In this document: in pieces, positions 15,897 to 24,092 of the stretch
How the letters are laid out: each line of letters starts with the position of its first letter
Position numbering within the stretch: the stretch's first letter is position 1
The notes under the pieces: model-generated
What the model was told of the DNA's origin: nothing
Databases searched by the model: none
Seen by the model: the letters and a program-made list of their open reading frames with translations, nothing else
Position numbers and translations under genes: made by a program
Origin: Paenibacillus uliginis N3/975
GTDB taxonomy: Bacteria; Bacillota; Bacilli; Paenibacillales; Paenibacillaceae
NCBI RefSeq assembly: GCF_900177425.1
Contig: NZ_LT840184.1
Span: 5,639,787 to 5,703,786, forward strand
Reading direction: 5' to 3'
Length of the DNA stretch: 64,000 nt

Positions 15897-16742
15897 TTAG
15901 CGAGCGGTCTTCCGCGTCCAATGCTGTAATAGATTAATGCCCAGAAGCATCAGGAAAGAGATGAGTAAGAGTAGCAGCGCCACAGCCGTGGCTCCGGCAT
16001 AGTCAAACTGCTCTAGCTTCGACATAATGAGCAGCGGGGCGATCTCGGTCTTCATCGGCATATTACCGGAGATAAACACCACCGAGCCGTACTCTCCAAT
16101 GCCCCGCGCGAAGGCCAATGCAAATCCCGTCAAGAGCGGTGGAATGAGCGCAGGAAAGATTACTGTGCGGAATGTCCGCCAACGTCCCGCCCCGAGCGTA
16201 GCCGCCGCTTCCTCGGCATCCCGCTCTGCATCCTGCAGAACCGGTTGAACAGTCCTTACCACGAACGGGATACCAATGAACATCAGCGCCAGTGTAATGC
16301 CAAGCGGCGTGAAGGCCACCTTGATTCCGAGCGGCTCGAGAAGAGATCCGATCCAACCGTTTGCGGAATATATGGCTGTAAGCGCAACTCCCGCCACAGC
16401 GGTCGGGAGGGCAAACGGGAGGTCAATCAGTGCATCCCAGAGCTGCTTACCGGGGAACTCATACCGCACAAGTACCCAGGCCAGCAGCAATCCGAGTATC
16501 GTATCGATCAAGGCAGCCAGCGCTGCCGTTCCAAGACTGACCTTATAAGATGCCAGTACACGTGGATCGGCCGCAATTTCCCAGAACTTGCCCCAGGTGA
16601 GTCCTGTATGGTTCAGCAGCAGAGCAGATAGCGGCACCAATACAACCAGACTCATGTAAAACACAGTGAATCCCATTCCGATTCCAAAGCCAGGAAGCAC
16701 TCGGCGCCTGCCTCTGCTCTTTGCCTGAAGTATAGCCATCAT
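15897..16742 (-). CDS. cysT: Sulfate ABC transporter permease CysT
   Basis: 281-residue permease with six helices, the EAA loop (VRTVQPVLQDAERDAEEAAATLGAGRWRTFRTVIFPALIPPLLTG) and the family signature FARGIGEYGSVVFISGNMPMKTEIAPLLI. It works with CysW and the lipoprotein Sbp in sulfate uptake. The ATG follows AAAGGATGAGGA. It lies 36 bp downstream of sbp and 24 bp upstream of cysW. Confidence 0.95.
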   Translation of the reverse strand: MMAILQAKSRGRRRVLPGFGIGMGFTVFYMSLVVLVPLSALLLNHTGLTWGKFWEIAADPRVLASYKVSLGTAALAALIDTILGLLLAWVLVRYEFPGKQLWDALIDLPFALPTAVAGVALTAIYSANGWIGSLLEPLGIKVAFTPLGITLALMFIGIPFVVRTVQPVLQDAERDAEEAAATLGAGRWRTFRTVIFPALIPPLLTGFALAFARGIGEYGSVVFISGNMPMKTEIAPLLIMSKLEQFDYAGATAVALLLLLISFLMLLGINLLQHWTRKTAR

Positions 16743-16778
16743 TCCTCATCCTTTCCCACCTTCAGCCTAATGGGCTGA

Positions 16779-17855
16779 TCAGCTGCCAGGCACGTAAATC
16801 TTGTCGAATATGCCCCCGTCATTAAAATGCTTAACTTGCGTCTCTTCCCAAGTTCCGAATATATCCTTCAGTGTAAATAGCTCGATCGCCGGGAATTTAT
16901 CTTTAAATTTCTCACTTACACTGTCCAGCGTTGGACGGTAGTAGTTCTCCGCGGCAATTTGCTGCCCTTCCTCACTGTACAAATATTTCAGATAGGCTTC
17001 TGCCACCTTTCGCGTCCCGTGTTTGTCAGCAATCTTGTCTACCACAGCAACCGGTGGCTCAGCCAGGATACTCACTGACGGATTTACAATTTCAAATTTA
17101 TCCGGGCCAAGCTCGTTGATCGATAAATAGGCTTCATTCTCCCAAGCCAGCAGCACATCTCCGATTTGCCGTTCAACGAACGTCGTTGTTGCCCCACGGG
17201 CTCCGCTGTCGAGCACCGGCACATGGGTGAACAGTTCTTTTACATATTCCTGAGCCTTCGCTTCATCGTTGTTGTTGGCCTTCAATGCATATCCCCATGC
17301 CGCCAGGTAATTCCACCGCGCACCGCCCGATGTTTTCGGATTCGGTGTGATAACCTCCACGCCTTCCTTGATCAGATCCGGCCAGTCCTTAATACCCTTC
17401 GGATTGCCTTTACGTACAAGGAACACAATGGTCGATGTGTACGGCGCACTGTTATGCTCGAACTTCCCTTCCCAGCCATCCTGGATCAGCCCGGCTTGAC
17501 GGATTGCATCAATATCATATCCGAGTGCCAGCGTGACCACGTCCGCTTCTAAGCCGTCAATAACGGATCGGCTTTGTTTGCCAGAGCCCCCATGCGATTG
17601 TTTGAATGTGACCTTCTGTCCTTTCTCCTTCTCCCAATAAGCTGCAAATGCTTTGTTATAGCTCTCGTACAATTCACGGGTCGGATCATAGGATACGTTC
17701 AAGAGCTCCACACTTTTGGCTTCTGCTCCGCCCGTCTCCTCCTTTCCTTTAGCCGAAACGCTCGGGTCAGTTTTATCCGTTGCGCAAGCTGCCAGTGCCG
17801 CTGCCATCATGACTGCCAGACCTACCAAAACTCCTCGTTTTAACACCTTTTTCAT
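16779..17855 (-). CDS. sbp: Sulfate-binding lipoprotein
   Basis: 358-residue extracellular solute-binding protein with a lipoprotein signal peptide (lipobox LAAC, Cys at about residue 24). The family motifs ELLNVSYDPTRELYESYNKAFAAYW, TFKQSHGGSGKQSRSVIDGLEADVVTLALGYDID, FLVRKGNPKGIKDWPDLIKEGVEVITPNPKTSGGARWNYLAAWGYA and a Gly/Ser-rich ligand pocket match sulfate-binding proteins. It is the first gene of the sbp-cysT-cysW-yezD operon. The start ATG follows AGGGGAAGTGATTCC. Expression is likely set by the strong promoter and the structured leader just upstream. Confidence 0.95.
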   Translation of the reverse strand: MKKVLKRGVLVGLAVMMAAALAACATDKTDPSVSAKGKEETGGAEAKSVELLNVSYDPTRELYESYNKAFAAYWEKEKGQKVTFKQSHGGSGKQSRSVIDGLEADVVTLALGYDIDAIRQAGLIQDGWEGKFEHNSAPYTSTIVFLVRKGNPKGIKDWPDLIKEGVEVITPNPKTSGGARWNYLAAWGYALKANNNDEAKAQEYVKELFTHVPVLDSGARGATTTFVERQIGDVLLAWENEAYLSINELGPDKFEIVNPSVSILAEPPVAVVDKIADKHGTRKVAEAYLKYLYSEEGQQIAAENYYRPTLDSVSEKFKDKFPAIELFTLKDIFGTWEETQVKHFNDGGIFDKIYVPGS

Positions 17856-17882
17856 ATGGAATCACTTCCCCTATTTTTCTTT

Positions 17883-17925
17883 AGACGGATTGCCAAGCTA
17901 TCACACTTCATTTGACAATCCGTCT
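17883..17925 (-). other. 14-bp hairpin close to the sbp ribosome binding site
   Basis: Arms AGACGGATTGTCAA and TTGGCAATCCGTCT (minus strand; 14 pairs with one G-U) around a 15-nt loop. It ends about 15 nt before the sbp Shine-Dalgarno sequence and has no U-run, so it is not a typical terminator. It may protect the mRNA 5' end or affect translation. Confidence 0.55.
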
Positions 17926-17927
17926 TT

Positions 17928-18067
17928 ACTAAACAGGAATACAAAAAGAACGGAGGACCCCCATAAGGATGTGGTCAAATCGGCCGTAGGCCGTATCTGC
18001 TTCATCCTTGTGGGTGTTCCTCCGTTCATACGGTGAGAACAATTTATATAATTCCTACCTGTTTAGT
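17928..18067 (-). ncRNA. Long structured leader RNA (or small RNA) upstream of sbp
   Basis: On the minus strand an outer stem, ACTAAACA-GGTA-GGAAT with ATTCCTGTTTAGT (13 pairs, one 4-nt bulge), encloses a compound hairpin. The stem parts are AACGGAGGA/TCCTCCGTT (9 bp), AAGGATG/CATCCTT (7 bp) and CGGCC/GGCCG with a GUA-centred loop, separated by asymmetrical internal loops. TTCTTTTTG follows the hairpin as a terminator-like tract. The structure begins about 6 nt after the predicted transcription start. It could be an attenuating riboregulator or a free small RNA. It does not match any riboswitch consensus I know. Confidence 0.55.
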
Positions 18068-18079
18068 GTGTTATAGGTA

Positions 18080-18108
18080 ATTGTAATGACTCCACTGCAA
18101 CCTGTCAA
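18080..18108 (-). promoter_or_regulatory. Strong sigma-A promoter of the sbp operon
   Basis: TTGACA, 17-bp spacer, TACAAT on the minus strand, only 17 bp from the stop codon of the HAD gene. Transcription would start near 18073, at the 5' edge of the structured leader. Confidence 0.75.
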
Positions 18109-18124
18109 ACCTTTTTTCACAACA

Positions 18125-18754
18125 TCATACAGAAGCTACAATCTGATAAAGTTCTTCCGGTTCATGGATCAGGTATGTAGGTTTTCCCTGAATCAGCAAC
18201 TCCTCGGCGTCATATCCCCACGTAACCATGGCGCAAGCAATACCCGTGTTCTGGCAGGCCTCCGCATCCCGAAGCTCATCTCCAATGTAGAGTACCTCAT
18301 CCTTCGAGATTCCCCGCTCCTTCAATAGCTTCCGGAGTGCCTTCTCCTTACCGAATATATTGCTCGCCGTGTATACGAAATCAAACATCTGACTGTCATG
18401 AATGCCAAGAAACTTCTGAATGTTATCCTCACTGTTGGACGACAGAATCCCCATCGTCATCCCTTGTGACTTCACCCTGGAGAGGACATCACGTATGCCC
18501 GGCACAATGTCCAGATCAATCACATCGTCCTTATATTTCTTCTTCACGTCGGCCACAAGCATCGGCAGCTTGTAGATCGGACATTTCATCACCTTTAGCC
18601 GCTCTCGTATCGAGAGGGAAGCCAGGTGTTCAATATCCTCATCTTTAATCTTCTCATAACCGTATTTATCCGCCAGATCGTTCATCAGCTTCACAACCAA
18701 GTATTTACTCTGGACGAGCGTTCCGTTGAAATCAAAAATGAGCACCTTGTACAC
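18125..18754 (-). CDS. HAD-superfamily hydrolase-like protein
   Basis: 209-residue HAD-fold protein (subfamily IA-like cap). Motif I reads FDFNGTLV: the nucleophile Asp8 is kept but the usual second Asp (acid/base) is Asn10. Motif II is ILSSNSE, motif III Lys in IFGKEKAL, motif IV YIGDELRDAEA with the metal-binding acids. It therefore resembles phosphoglycolate phosphatase-type proteins, but catalysis may be altered. It lies 63 bp downstream of the ABC permease gene and may be part of that operon. The start ATG is preceded by AAGGAGGAACGACGTGTAC, a somewhat long spacing. Confidence 0.8.
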   Translation of the reverse strand: MYKVLIFDFNGTLVQSKYLVVKLMNDLADKYGYEKIKDEDIEHLASLSIRERLKVMKCPIYKLPMLVADVKKKYKDDVIDLDIVPGIRDVLSRVKSQGMTMGILSSNSEDNIQKFLGIHDSQMFDFVYTASNIFGKEKALRKLLKERGISKDEVLYIGDELRDAEACQNTGIACAMVTWGYDAEELLIQGKPTYLIHEPEELYQIVASV

Positions 18755-18817
18755 GTCGTTCCTCCTTTATGCCACATATCTTATATAAGATTTTCTACAT
18801 GGCAAGGAAGATTCCTG

Positions 18818-19507
18818 TTAAACGACATCCACGTTTTCCACATTTCTAAAGGACATATAAGCGATTAACAGACCAATGATTCCAAGGGTAATCGGAATAA
18901 CGATAAAAGAGCTGATGTAAAAACCACCGTTATTGTTGAGGAGCGTAATGAGAATAAAGGAAGAAACAATCGTTGCCGCTACCGATTTCTTACGCATTCC
19001 GAAATACAGAGGTATCATGCTAATCCCAGCTGCAGACAACCCCTGGATCAACATTTGGATTCCTTCATTTATGAGCAACTCCATAGAAGGAGTCCCAGGA
19101 ATGATGTGAAGAACAGAATTCAATGCGATAAAGACGGCAATCACCGTTACATTCGAGATCAAGATCGTAATGAAAGTAATCCCCATAATCAGCAAGAGTT
19201 TAGCCGCAATCAACTTCTTACGCGGCACCGGATACGTAAACATAATCGAAATCGTCTTGTTGTTGTATTCATTAATAATGAGCTTACCGATCAGGACCGC
19301 TGCAAAAATAACAAACACCACTCTCACCATAACGCTCATCGCCGTAAACATTTCATCAAATGTAGAAAAGGCTTCTTTAAGATCCTGTTCTTCAACATAA
19401 GATATAAGTCCTATAAGCACAATGATCAAGAAACTTGCGATTAGAGCGCCCTTCCAGTACCATCCCATCTTGTGCTTTTTCAGTTCCAACTTCATCAACT
19501 TAAGCAT
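18818..19507 (-). CDS. ABC-2 type permease (peptide-antibiotic resistance type)
   Basis: 229-residue integral membrane protein with six predicted helices. It begins MLKLMKLELKKHKMGWYWKG, the usual amphipathic start of LanE/BcrB-like permeases, and carries IIINEYNNKTISIMFTYPVPRKKLIAAKL, the conserved cytoplasmic loop. The start ATG overlaps the last codons of the ATPase gene (ATGCTTAA), downstream of GGAGGAGAGAAAT, which indicates translational coupling. With the ATPase it should form an exporter or protector against a membrane-active antibiotic; the substrate is unknown. Confidence 0.85.
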   Translation of the reverse strand: MLKLMKLELKKHKMGWYWKGALIASFLIIVLIGLISYVEEQDLKEAFSTFDEMFTAMSVMVRVVFVIFAAVLIGKLIINEYNNKTISIMFTYPVPRKKLIAAKLLLIMGITFITILISNVTVIAVFIALNSVLHIIPGTPSMELLINEGIQMLIQGLSAAGISMIPLYFGMRKKSVAATIVSSFILITLLNNNGGFYISSFIVIPITLGIIGLLIAYMSFRNVENVDVV

Positions 19508-20423
19508 ATTTCTCTCCTCCACCCGTCTGATCGATGAAATATTCCTCGAGCGAAGTACGCTTATGATGAATAGACTCAATGGTCACATCGTTCAGAATAA
19601 GCGTCTTCGATATTTCAGGCTGCGAAACATCCGATTGGTAAATACGGATCGTATCATCTCCGATGACTTTGAAATTGTGGATATTCAGGCTGTTTTCCAG
19701 AACAAATACCGCTTTTCGGCAGTCTGGTGTAACGATTTCGATAAAGCCCAAATTGCGCGTTTTCAAATCGTTCATCGAGGCTTCCTCTTTAAGGACACCG
19801 TTCTGGATAATGCCAATCGTATCGGCAACCTGCTCAATTTCGCTGAGCAGATGGCTTGAAATAAACAGGGTCATATTATACTCCTTGCTAAGCATATGAA
19901 ACAGATCCCTAAAATCCTTGATGCCTGCCGGATCGAGGCCGTTGATAGGCTCATCCAGAATGAGCAGTTCAGGCTTCGTTACGAGGGCTCTGGCCATGCC
20001 GAGTCTTTGCTTCATGCCGAGGGAGAATTCCGCGACAGCCTTCTTGTCCGCTCCGGTAAGCTTCACCAGCTCTAGTGCATCACTGATCGCCTTTTTGTTA
20101 TACAAGCCCATGTACTCACAGTGTATCTCCAGGTTTTCTTTTGCCGTCAGCTTATCGTAAAAAATAGGGTATTCGATAATGCTCCCTATGCGCTTGAACA
20201 TTTCAACGGAGGAAGGTTTCAGCATCTCTCCAAACAGCTCAATTTCACCACTCGTCGGCTTCACAAGATTCAATATCATTCGCATGACCGTTGTCTTACC
20301 TGCACCGTTCGGTCCAAGAAATCCGTAAATTTGTCCTTGGGAAATGTTCATGCTGACATCCGATACCACTTCTTTACCGTTGAATACTTTAGTTAAATTG
20401 CGGGTACTGATTATATAACTCAT
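19500..20423 (-). CDS. ABC transporter ATP-binding protein (BcrA/LanF-like)
   Basis: 307-residue ATPase with Walker A GPNGAGKTT, signature FSLGMKQRLGMA, Walker B LLILDEPINGLDP and H-loop SSH. The roughly 80-residue C-terminal extension (LEEYFIDQTGG) is typical of bacitracin/lantibiotic-type ATPases. It is located between the histidine kinase gene (90 bp) and the permease gene (overlap). The ATG follows GAGAGGAGTTTATCATT. Confidence 0.92.
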   Translation of the reverse strand: MSYIISTRNLTKVFNGKEVVSDVSMNISQGQIYGFLGPNGAGKTTVMRMILNLVKPTSGEIELFGEMLKPSSVEMFKRIGSIIEYPIFYDKLTAKENLEIHCEYMGLYNKKAISDALELVKLTGADKKAVAEFSLGMKQRLGMARALVTKPELLILDEPINGLDPAGIKDFRDLFHMLSKEYNMTLFISSHLLSEIEQVADTIGIIQNGVLKEEASMNDLKTRNLGFIEIVTPDCRKAVFVLENSLNIHNFKVIGDDTIRIYQSDVSQPEISKTLILNDVTIESIHHKRTSLEEYFIDQTGGGEKYA

Positions 20424-20513
20424 AATGATAAACTCCTCTCGTCACTTGCTTAATTCCATTCTAGACCGAAGCCCTATCATATTTATTTCGCAATTCTTAC
20501 GAAACTCTTAAGT

Positions 20514-21452
20514 TCACGAAAGTCGACCCAGTTTGACGGTAAACACCGTAGATTTAAAGGGTTTGCTCCTTACGGTAATGTCTCCATACATTTCCTCCAC
20601 TAGCCTTTTCGTAATCGTAAGCCCGAGTCCGCTGCCCTGGAACGATTGGTTTCTGGAATCCTCCAGCGTATACATCCGTTCAAAAATAAGCCGCTGATCG
20701 CGTTCGCCGATTCCTTTTCCCCGATCCCACACATCCACGTAGACGTGATCGTCATCGCAGCGCAAGGTTACGCCGATCTTGTCCCCATCCCCGCCGTAGC
20801 GGATTGCATTCGAGAGAAGATTGTCCAATACCCGGCTGAGAGCTTCCTCGTTCCCTTTGGCATAGACCGGTGTATCAGGAATATCTATTACTGCCTCGAG
20901 CTTGCGGGATTGCAGCAAATCGTAGAACATAAGGATGCTACTGCGACATATCTCGTTCATTTCCACCCGGGTCAACGGAATGTCCCGATCCCCCGACTCC
21001 AGCTTGGCCAAATCAAAAAATCGATTGATCAGTTCCACAATTTCCACCGCTTTGGAATGAACCTTGGTAAGAAGGCGCTTCTGTTCCTCAGGCTCCATAT
21101 CAGGCTGATGTGCAATCATCTCAATATAACCAAGCACCACGGTAAGGGGTGTCTTTAAATCGTGTGAGATGTTCGCCAGCATTTTGCGCATCGCAAGCTC
21201 TGTCCGGGTAAACTCCACTTCATACTGCCGTTTCAATTCAAGCAGCCGATTGACTGTATTCAACAGTGTGTGCACACCGGGATCCTGGGTGACGAGTAGC
21301 ACTTGCTCTTGCGAGGAGGACGCCATGACGGCCTCCAGCTTATCGGTAATATACTGTATATTTCGCGCAGTATTTCTCCGTGATATGTACTGAACGATGT
21401 TTAATATGGTAAGAAGCACGATGACGCCCAGCAGAAAGAGGGTCAATCCCAT
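20514..21452 (-). CDS. Sensor histidine kinase with one N-terminal membrane helix
   Basis: 312-residue membrane kinase. There is one TM segment (residues 2-20), no extracellular domain, and no recognisable HAMP before the HisKA box (ANISHDLKTPLTVVLGYIEM). The ATPase region has the N box (DNLLSNAIRYGG), G1 (DRGKGIG) and G2 (GSGLGLTITKRLVEEM). Such short kinases often sense through the cognate ABC transporter rather than directly. The start ATG is one base after the regulator's stop codon, preceded by GGGGGAATTC, so the pair is co-translated. Confidence 0.9.
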   Translation of the reverse strand: MGLTLFLLGVIVLLTILNIVQYISRRNTARNIQYITDKLEAVMASSSQEQVLLVTQDPGVHTLLNTVNRLLELKRQYEVEFTRTELAMRKMLANISHDLKTPLTVVLGYIEMIAHQPDMEPEEQKRLLTKVHSKAVEIVELINRFFDLAKLESGDRDIPLTRVEMNEICRSSILMFYDLLQSRKLEAVIDIPDTPVYAKGNEEALSRVLDNLLSNAIRYGGDGDKIGVTLRCDDDHVYVDVWDRGKGIGERDQRLIFERMYTLEDSRNQSFQGSGLGLTITKRLVEEMYGDITVRSKPFKSTVFTVKLGRLS

Positions 21453-21453
21453 G

Positions 21454-22149
21454 CTAGAATTCCCCCAACCTGTATCCGATACCCCATAGTGTTTTTATAT
21501 ATTGAGGTGCCGAGGGTTCGTCTTCGATTTTCTCACGCAATCGGCTCATATGGACGTTAATGACATTTTCATCTCCGTAGTAATCATCGTTCCAGACAGA
21601 GCTGAATATTTGCTGTTTCGTAAATACCTTTTTCGGATTGTTCAAAAAAAGCTGTAAAATCTGCAGCTCCTTCGCAGTCAGCTTGACCTCTACTCCGTTC
21701 TTGCTCACAGTCAGGTTATCCATATCCATGGACAGCTCGTGTACGTTGATCACACGGGACTGCTGCGGCAGCTTATCGACATAATGTGTGGCCCGCCGGA
21801 TCGCCGCTTTCACTCTCGCAGACAGCTCGATCATAGAGAACGGCTTCGCGATATAGTCATCCGCACCGAACCCCAGCCCGATCGCCTTGTCCGCTTCCCC
21901 GCCTTTCGCGGATAAAATCAGGATTGGAACATGGCTCTTCTCCCTCACTATTCGGAGGAAGTCCATCCCGTTAAGCTTCGGCAGCATCAAATCCAGCAGG
22001 ATTAAATCGAACGTCTGATGGCTGAACATCTGCAGCGCTTCCTCCCCGTCATGGGCATGAAACAGTTGAAATCCCTCACCGGATAAGTAACTCACGACCA
22101 TTTCTCCAATGGAAAGATCATCTTCAACAAGTAGTATGGTACCGTTCAT
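21454..22149 (-). CDS. OmpR/PhoB-family response regulator
   Basis: 231 residues. The receiver domain has Glu9/Asp10/Asp11 (VEDD), phospho-acceptor Asp53 (LILLDLMLPKLNG) and the switch Lys (DDYIAKPFS). The C-terminal winged helix has VKLTAKELQILQLFLNNPKKVFTKQQIFSSVW and VHMSRLREKIE. It is the first gene of a five-gene minus-strand unit (regulator, kinase, ATPase, permease, HAD protein) and presumably induces the transporter. Confidence 0.93.
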   Translation of the reverse strand: MNGTILLVEDDLSIGEMVVSYLSGEGFQLFHAHDGEEALQMFSHQTFDLILLDLMLPKLNGMDFLRIVREKSHVPILILSAKGGEADKAIGLGFGADDYIAKPFSMIELSARVKAAIRRATHYVDKLPQQSRVINVHELSMDMDNLTVSKNGVEVKLTAKELQILQLFLNNPKKVFTKQQIFSSVWNDDYYGDENVINVHMSRLREKIEDEPSAPQYIKTLWGIGYRLGEF

Positions 22150-22266
22150 ACAGTATTTTCCTCCTATGTATATAAAAAAACTTCCTCTATTACTTTAATC
22201 CTAAAACCGCAACCAGTAAATGGATTGGGTCGCGAACCCTGTCATCCCTTTTGTCTGTTGTGAGAT

Positions 22267-22447
22267 GCTACGAGTACGAATCGTTCCTACAATCGCTCTT
22301 GCCCCCGAATTTCCTAAGTGATTCTTAGCGGAAGAAATTCGGGGACACGAGCGTATGCTTCCGATGCAGCTTTCCGTTGGAAAGCTTTTAGGAGACCGCT
22401 TTCGCTTCTTCGGAATCGTTTCGTCCTCTCCGCTGCTTCCTGCGTAT
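22267..22447. repeat. 181-bp dispersed structured repeat, copy 1
   Basis: It shares most of its sequence with 54732-54912. Conserved blocks include GTACGAATC, TCGCTCTTGCCCCC, GGGGACA, GGAAAGCTTTT and TTCGTCCTCTCCGCT. Internal stem CCCCGAATTTC / GAAATTCGGGG is flanked by CGCTC / GAGCG. In copy 2 the same stem is CCCCAAATTTC / GAAATTTGGGG, a compensatory change. Orientation and function are unknown. Confidence 0.75.
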
Positions 22448-22471
22448 ATCTACTTTAAACTTTTATACATA

Positions 22472-22535
22472 AAGAAACCGTTCTTTAATAAATGGAGGTA
22501 CGACCCAACCATTTACGAAAGGAACGGTTTCTTAG
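22472..22535. repeat. Long imperfect hairpin
   Basis: Arms AAGAAACCGTTC and GAACGGTTTCTT (12 bp perfect), continuing inward through a bulge and TAAATGG / CCATTTA to a 13-nt loop. On the minus strand it is followed by a T-rich tract (TTTATGTATAAAAG) and might end lactonase transcripts, although it is 245 bp beyond that gene's stop. Confidence 0.5.
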
Positions 22536-22781
22536 TACATTCAATATACAATGCTTCAACTTTATTTGCCCATGGATTTGGAAAAAACATGCCTCAAAAA
22601 CATTTTGTTCGCATTGTTAAGCGGGAAGTACGGGAAGTGTATTCTGCAAATCAAGAATAATCAGGGATAGGGAGCGTCCCAGGCCGGAACACCCCCTAAT
22701 GACATTCTTTTCAGATGATTCACTAAACTGCTTCAATCTTCAATAAGAGTCCATACGCCTCTACCATTGATACATCTGCAC

Positions 22782-23834
22782 TTACGCCTTCTCCACCGGA
22801 CAGATGCACACCGGGCGAGGAACCTCGATCGTATATCCGGTTGATTCTAGCTTGCCTGTATCCTTATCGATTTTATAACTTGCGATTAAGCCGTTGTCCT
22901 GGTTAGCGGATACGAGGAAGCCGCCTGGCAGAATGTTAAAGTGACGCGGGGTCTTTCCTCCAGAGGAGACCCAGTTCACTGCATGCAGCATTCCGGTATC
23001 CGTATCGATCTCATACTGGACAATGCTGTCATGGCCGCGGTTGGAAGCATACAGGAAGCGACCGCATGGCGAAACGAGAACATGGGCGCCCGTGTTATCC
23101 ATAACCACGTCCTCCGGTAGGGTGGAAATATGCTGCAGCATCTTCAGGTCTCCGAACGTCGCATCATATGCGTACACGGTAACCGTACTGTTCAATTCAT
23201 TTACACCGTATAACCATTGCCCTGACGGATGGAAGGCAATATGGCGAGGACCGGACCCAGGCGGCAGACTAATCTCCCGGTGGGTCACAAGCTTCCCATC
23301 CTCGAGTCGGTACAAGTTGACGTCATCCATCCCCAGATCATTGACCACTACATATTTATGGTGAGGATCCTCGAATATGGAGTGCGGATGTGCCTCGGAC
23401 TGTCGGTCATCCCTCAGTCCTCGTCCGCTGTGGCGGATAATGGAAGTGATTTCCCCGACGGCCCCCCCTTCTTCCAGCGCGAACACCGTAATCCGCCCGT
23501 CACTGTAGCCGGTTGTAAACAAATATTTCCCATCCCTCGAACGGGATACATGACAGGTTCCCGAGGAATCTGTCGGTTTGCGGCTGAGTACGCTCAGCTT
23601 GCGCGTTTCTGGATCAGCGCTGTATGCCACGACCTCGCTAGCTTCTTTTTCACTGACTGCATACAGCACACGGTGAAGCTCGTCAAAGTCCAAATAAGTT
23701 GCATTTTCAATACCCGATGTTCCGTCCAGCAGCTGCATCTCTCCGCTCTCCCGGTTAAGGGCAGCCAAATAAATACCATTATCTTGGTCAGAACCATAGG
23801 TTCCTATGTAAAAATAAACGTCCTGCTCCATCAT
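22782..23834 (-). CDS. Lactonase family protein (6-phosphogluconolactonase type, beta-propeller)
   Basis: About 350 residues of the YkgB/Pgl seven-bladed propeller family. Motifs are FYIGTYGSDQDNGIYLAALNRESG, ARHIAF-like GPRHIAFHPSG, HVLVSPCGRFLYASNRGHDSIVQYEID, GKTPRHFNILPGGFLVSANQDNGLIASYKID, with the HAHSIFED-like AHPHSIFEDP. Members hydrolyse 6-phosphogluconolactone in the pentose phosphate pathway or act on related lactones. Start choice is uncertain: ATG at 23834 or GTG at 23837 or 23849, downstream of AAAGGAG. It is a single gene. Confidence 0.85.
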   Translation of the reverse strand: MMEQDVYFYIGTYGSDQDNGIYLAALNRESGEMQLLDGTSGIENATYLDFDELHRVLYAVSEKEASEVVAYSADPETRKLSVLSRKPTDSSGTCHVSRSRDGKYLFTTGYSDGRITVFALEEGGAVGEITSIIRHSGRGLRDDRQSEAHPHSIFEDPHHKYVVVNDLGMDDVNLYRLEDGKLVTHREISLPPGSGPRHIAFHPSGQWLYGVNELNSTVTVYAYDATFGDLKMLQHISTLPEDVVMDNTGAHVLVSPCGRFLYASNRGHDSIVQYEIDTDTGMLHAVNWVSSGGKTPRHFNILPGGFLVSANQDNGLIASYKIDKDTGKLESTGYTIEVPRPVCICPVEKA

Positions 23835-24092
23835 CACGTCGTCCCACACTCCTTTAATTTCTGAAAGAAACTGTTGTGATTGCTTCCGTTATAATGTATT
23901 ACCCAACGCCGGCTGACCTTTATCCCTCCTTCCTCAAATTCACGAAAAGATTACTTTCGTATACATCTATTATATATCCAATATTTACATAAATCGAAAG
24001 GTATTGCCCCTACTGGGTTTGTCATGTACGATTACCTCTGTGTCATTAATCACATTACCTCTATTTTACTCATCATGAAGGAGATGACAGCT

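Larger units (their letters stand above)
22150..22781. other. 632-bp intergenic region rich in structured repeats
   Basis: No gene is convincing here. It holds the promoter side of the response regulator, one copy of a 181-bp structured repeat (22267-22447), an inverted repeat GTAAATGG(A)TTGGGTCG at 22216-22232 and 22501-22516, a long hairpin (22472-22535), and about 245 bp without evident features. An open frame at 22355-22660 crosses the repeat and hairpin and is judged spurious. Confidence 0.55.

Noticed and set aside
17928..18026. A 42-codon frame within the sbp leader (starting MNGGTP)
   Set aside because: It runs across the hairpin, has no good ribosome binding site and no Cys or Met-rich sensing pattern; probably chance.
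17941..18067. S-box (SAM) riboswitch upstream of sbp
   Set aside because: The conserved S-box core (GAGGGA, GCAACC-type elements and kink-turn) is not found in the leader.
22355..22660. 101-codon frame inside the repeat-rich intergenic region
   Set aside because: It crosses the 181-bp repeat and the long hairpin and has no ribosome binding site; not protein-like.
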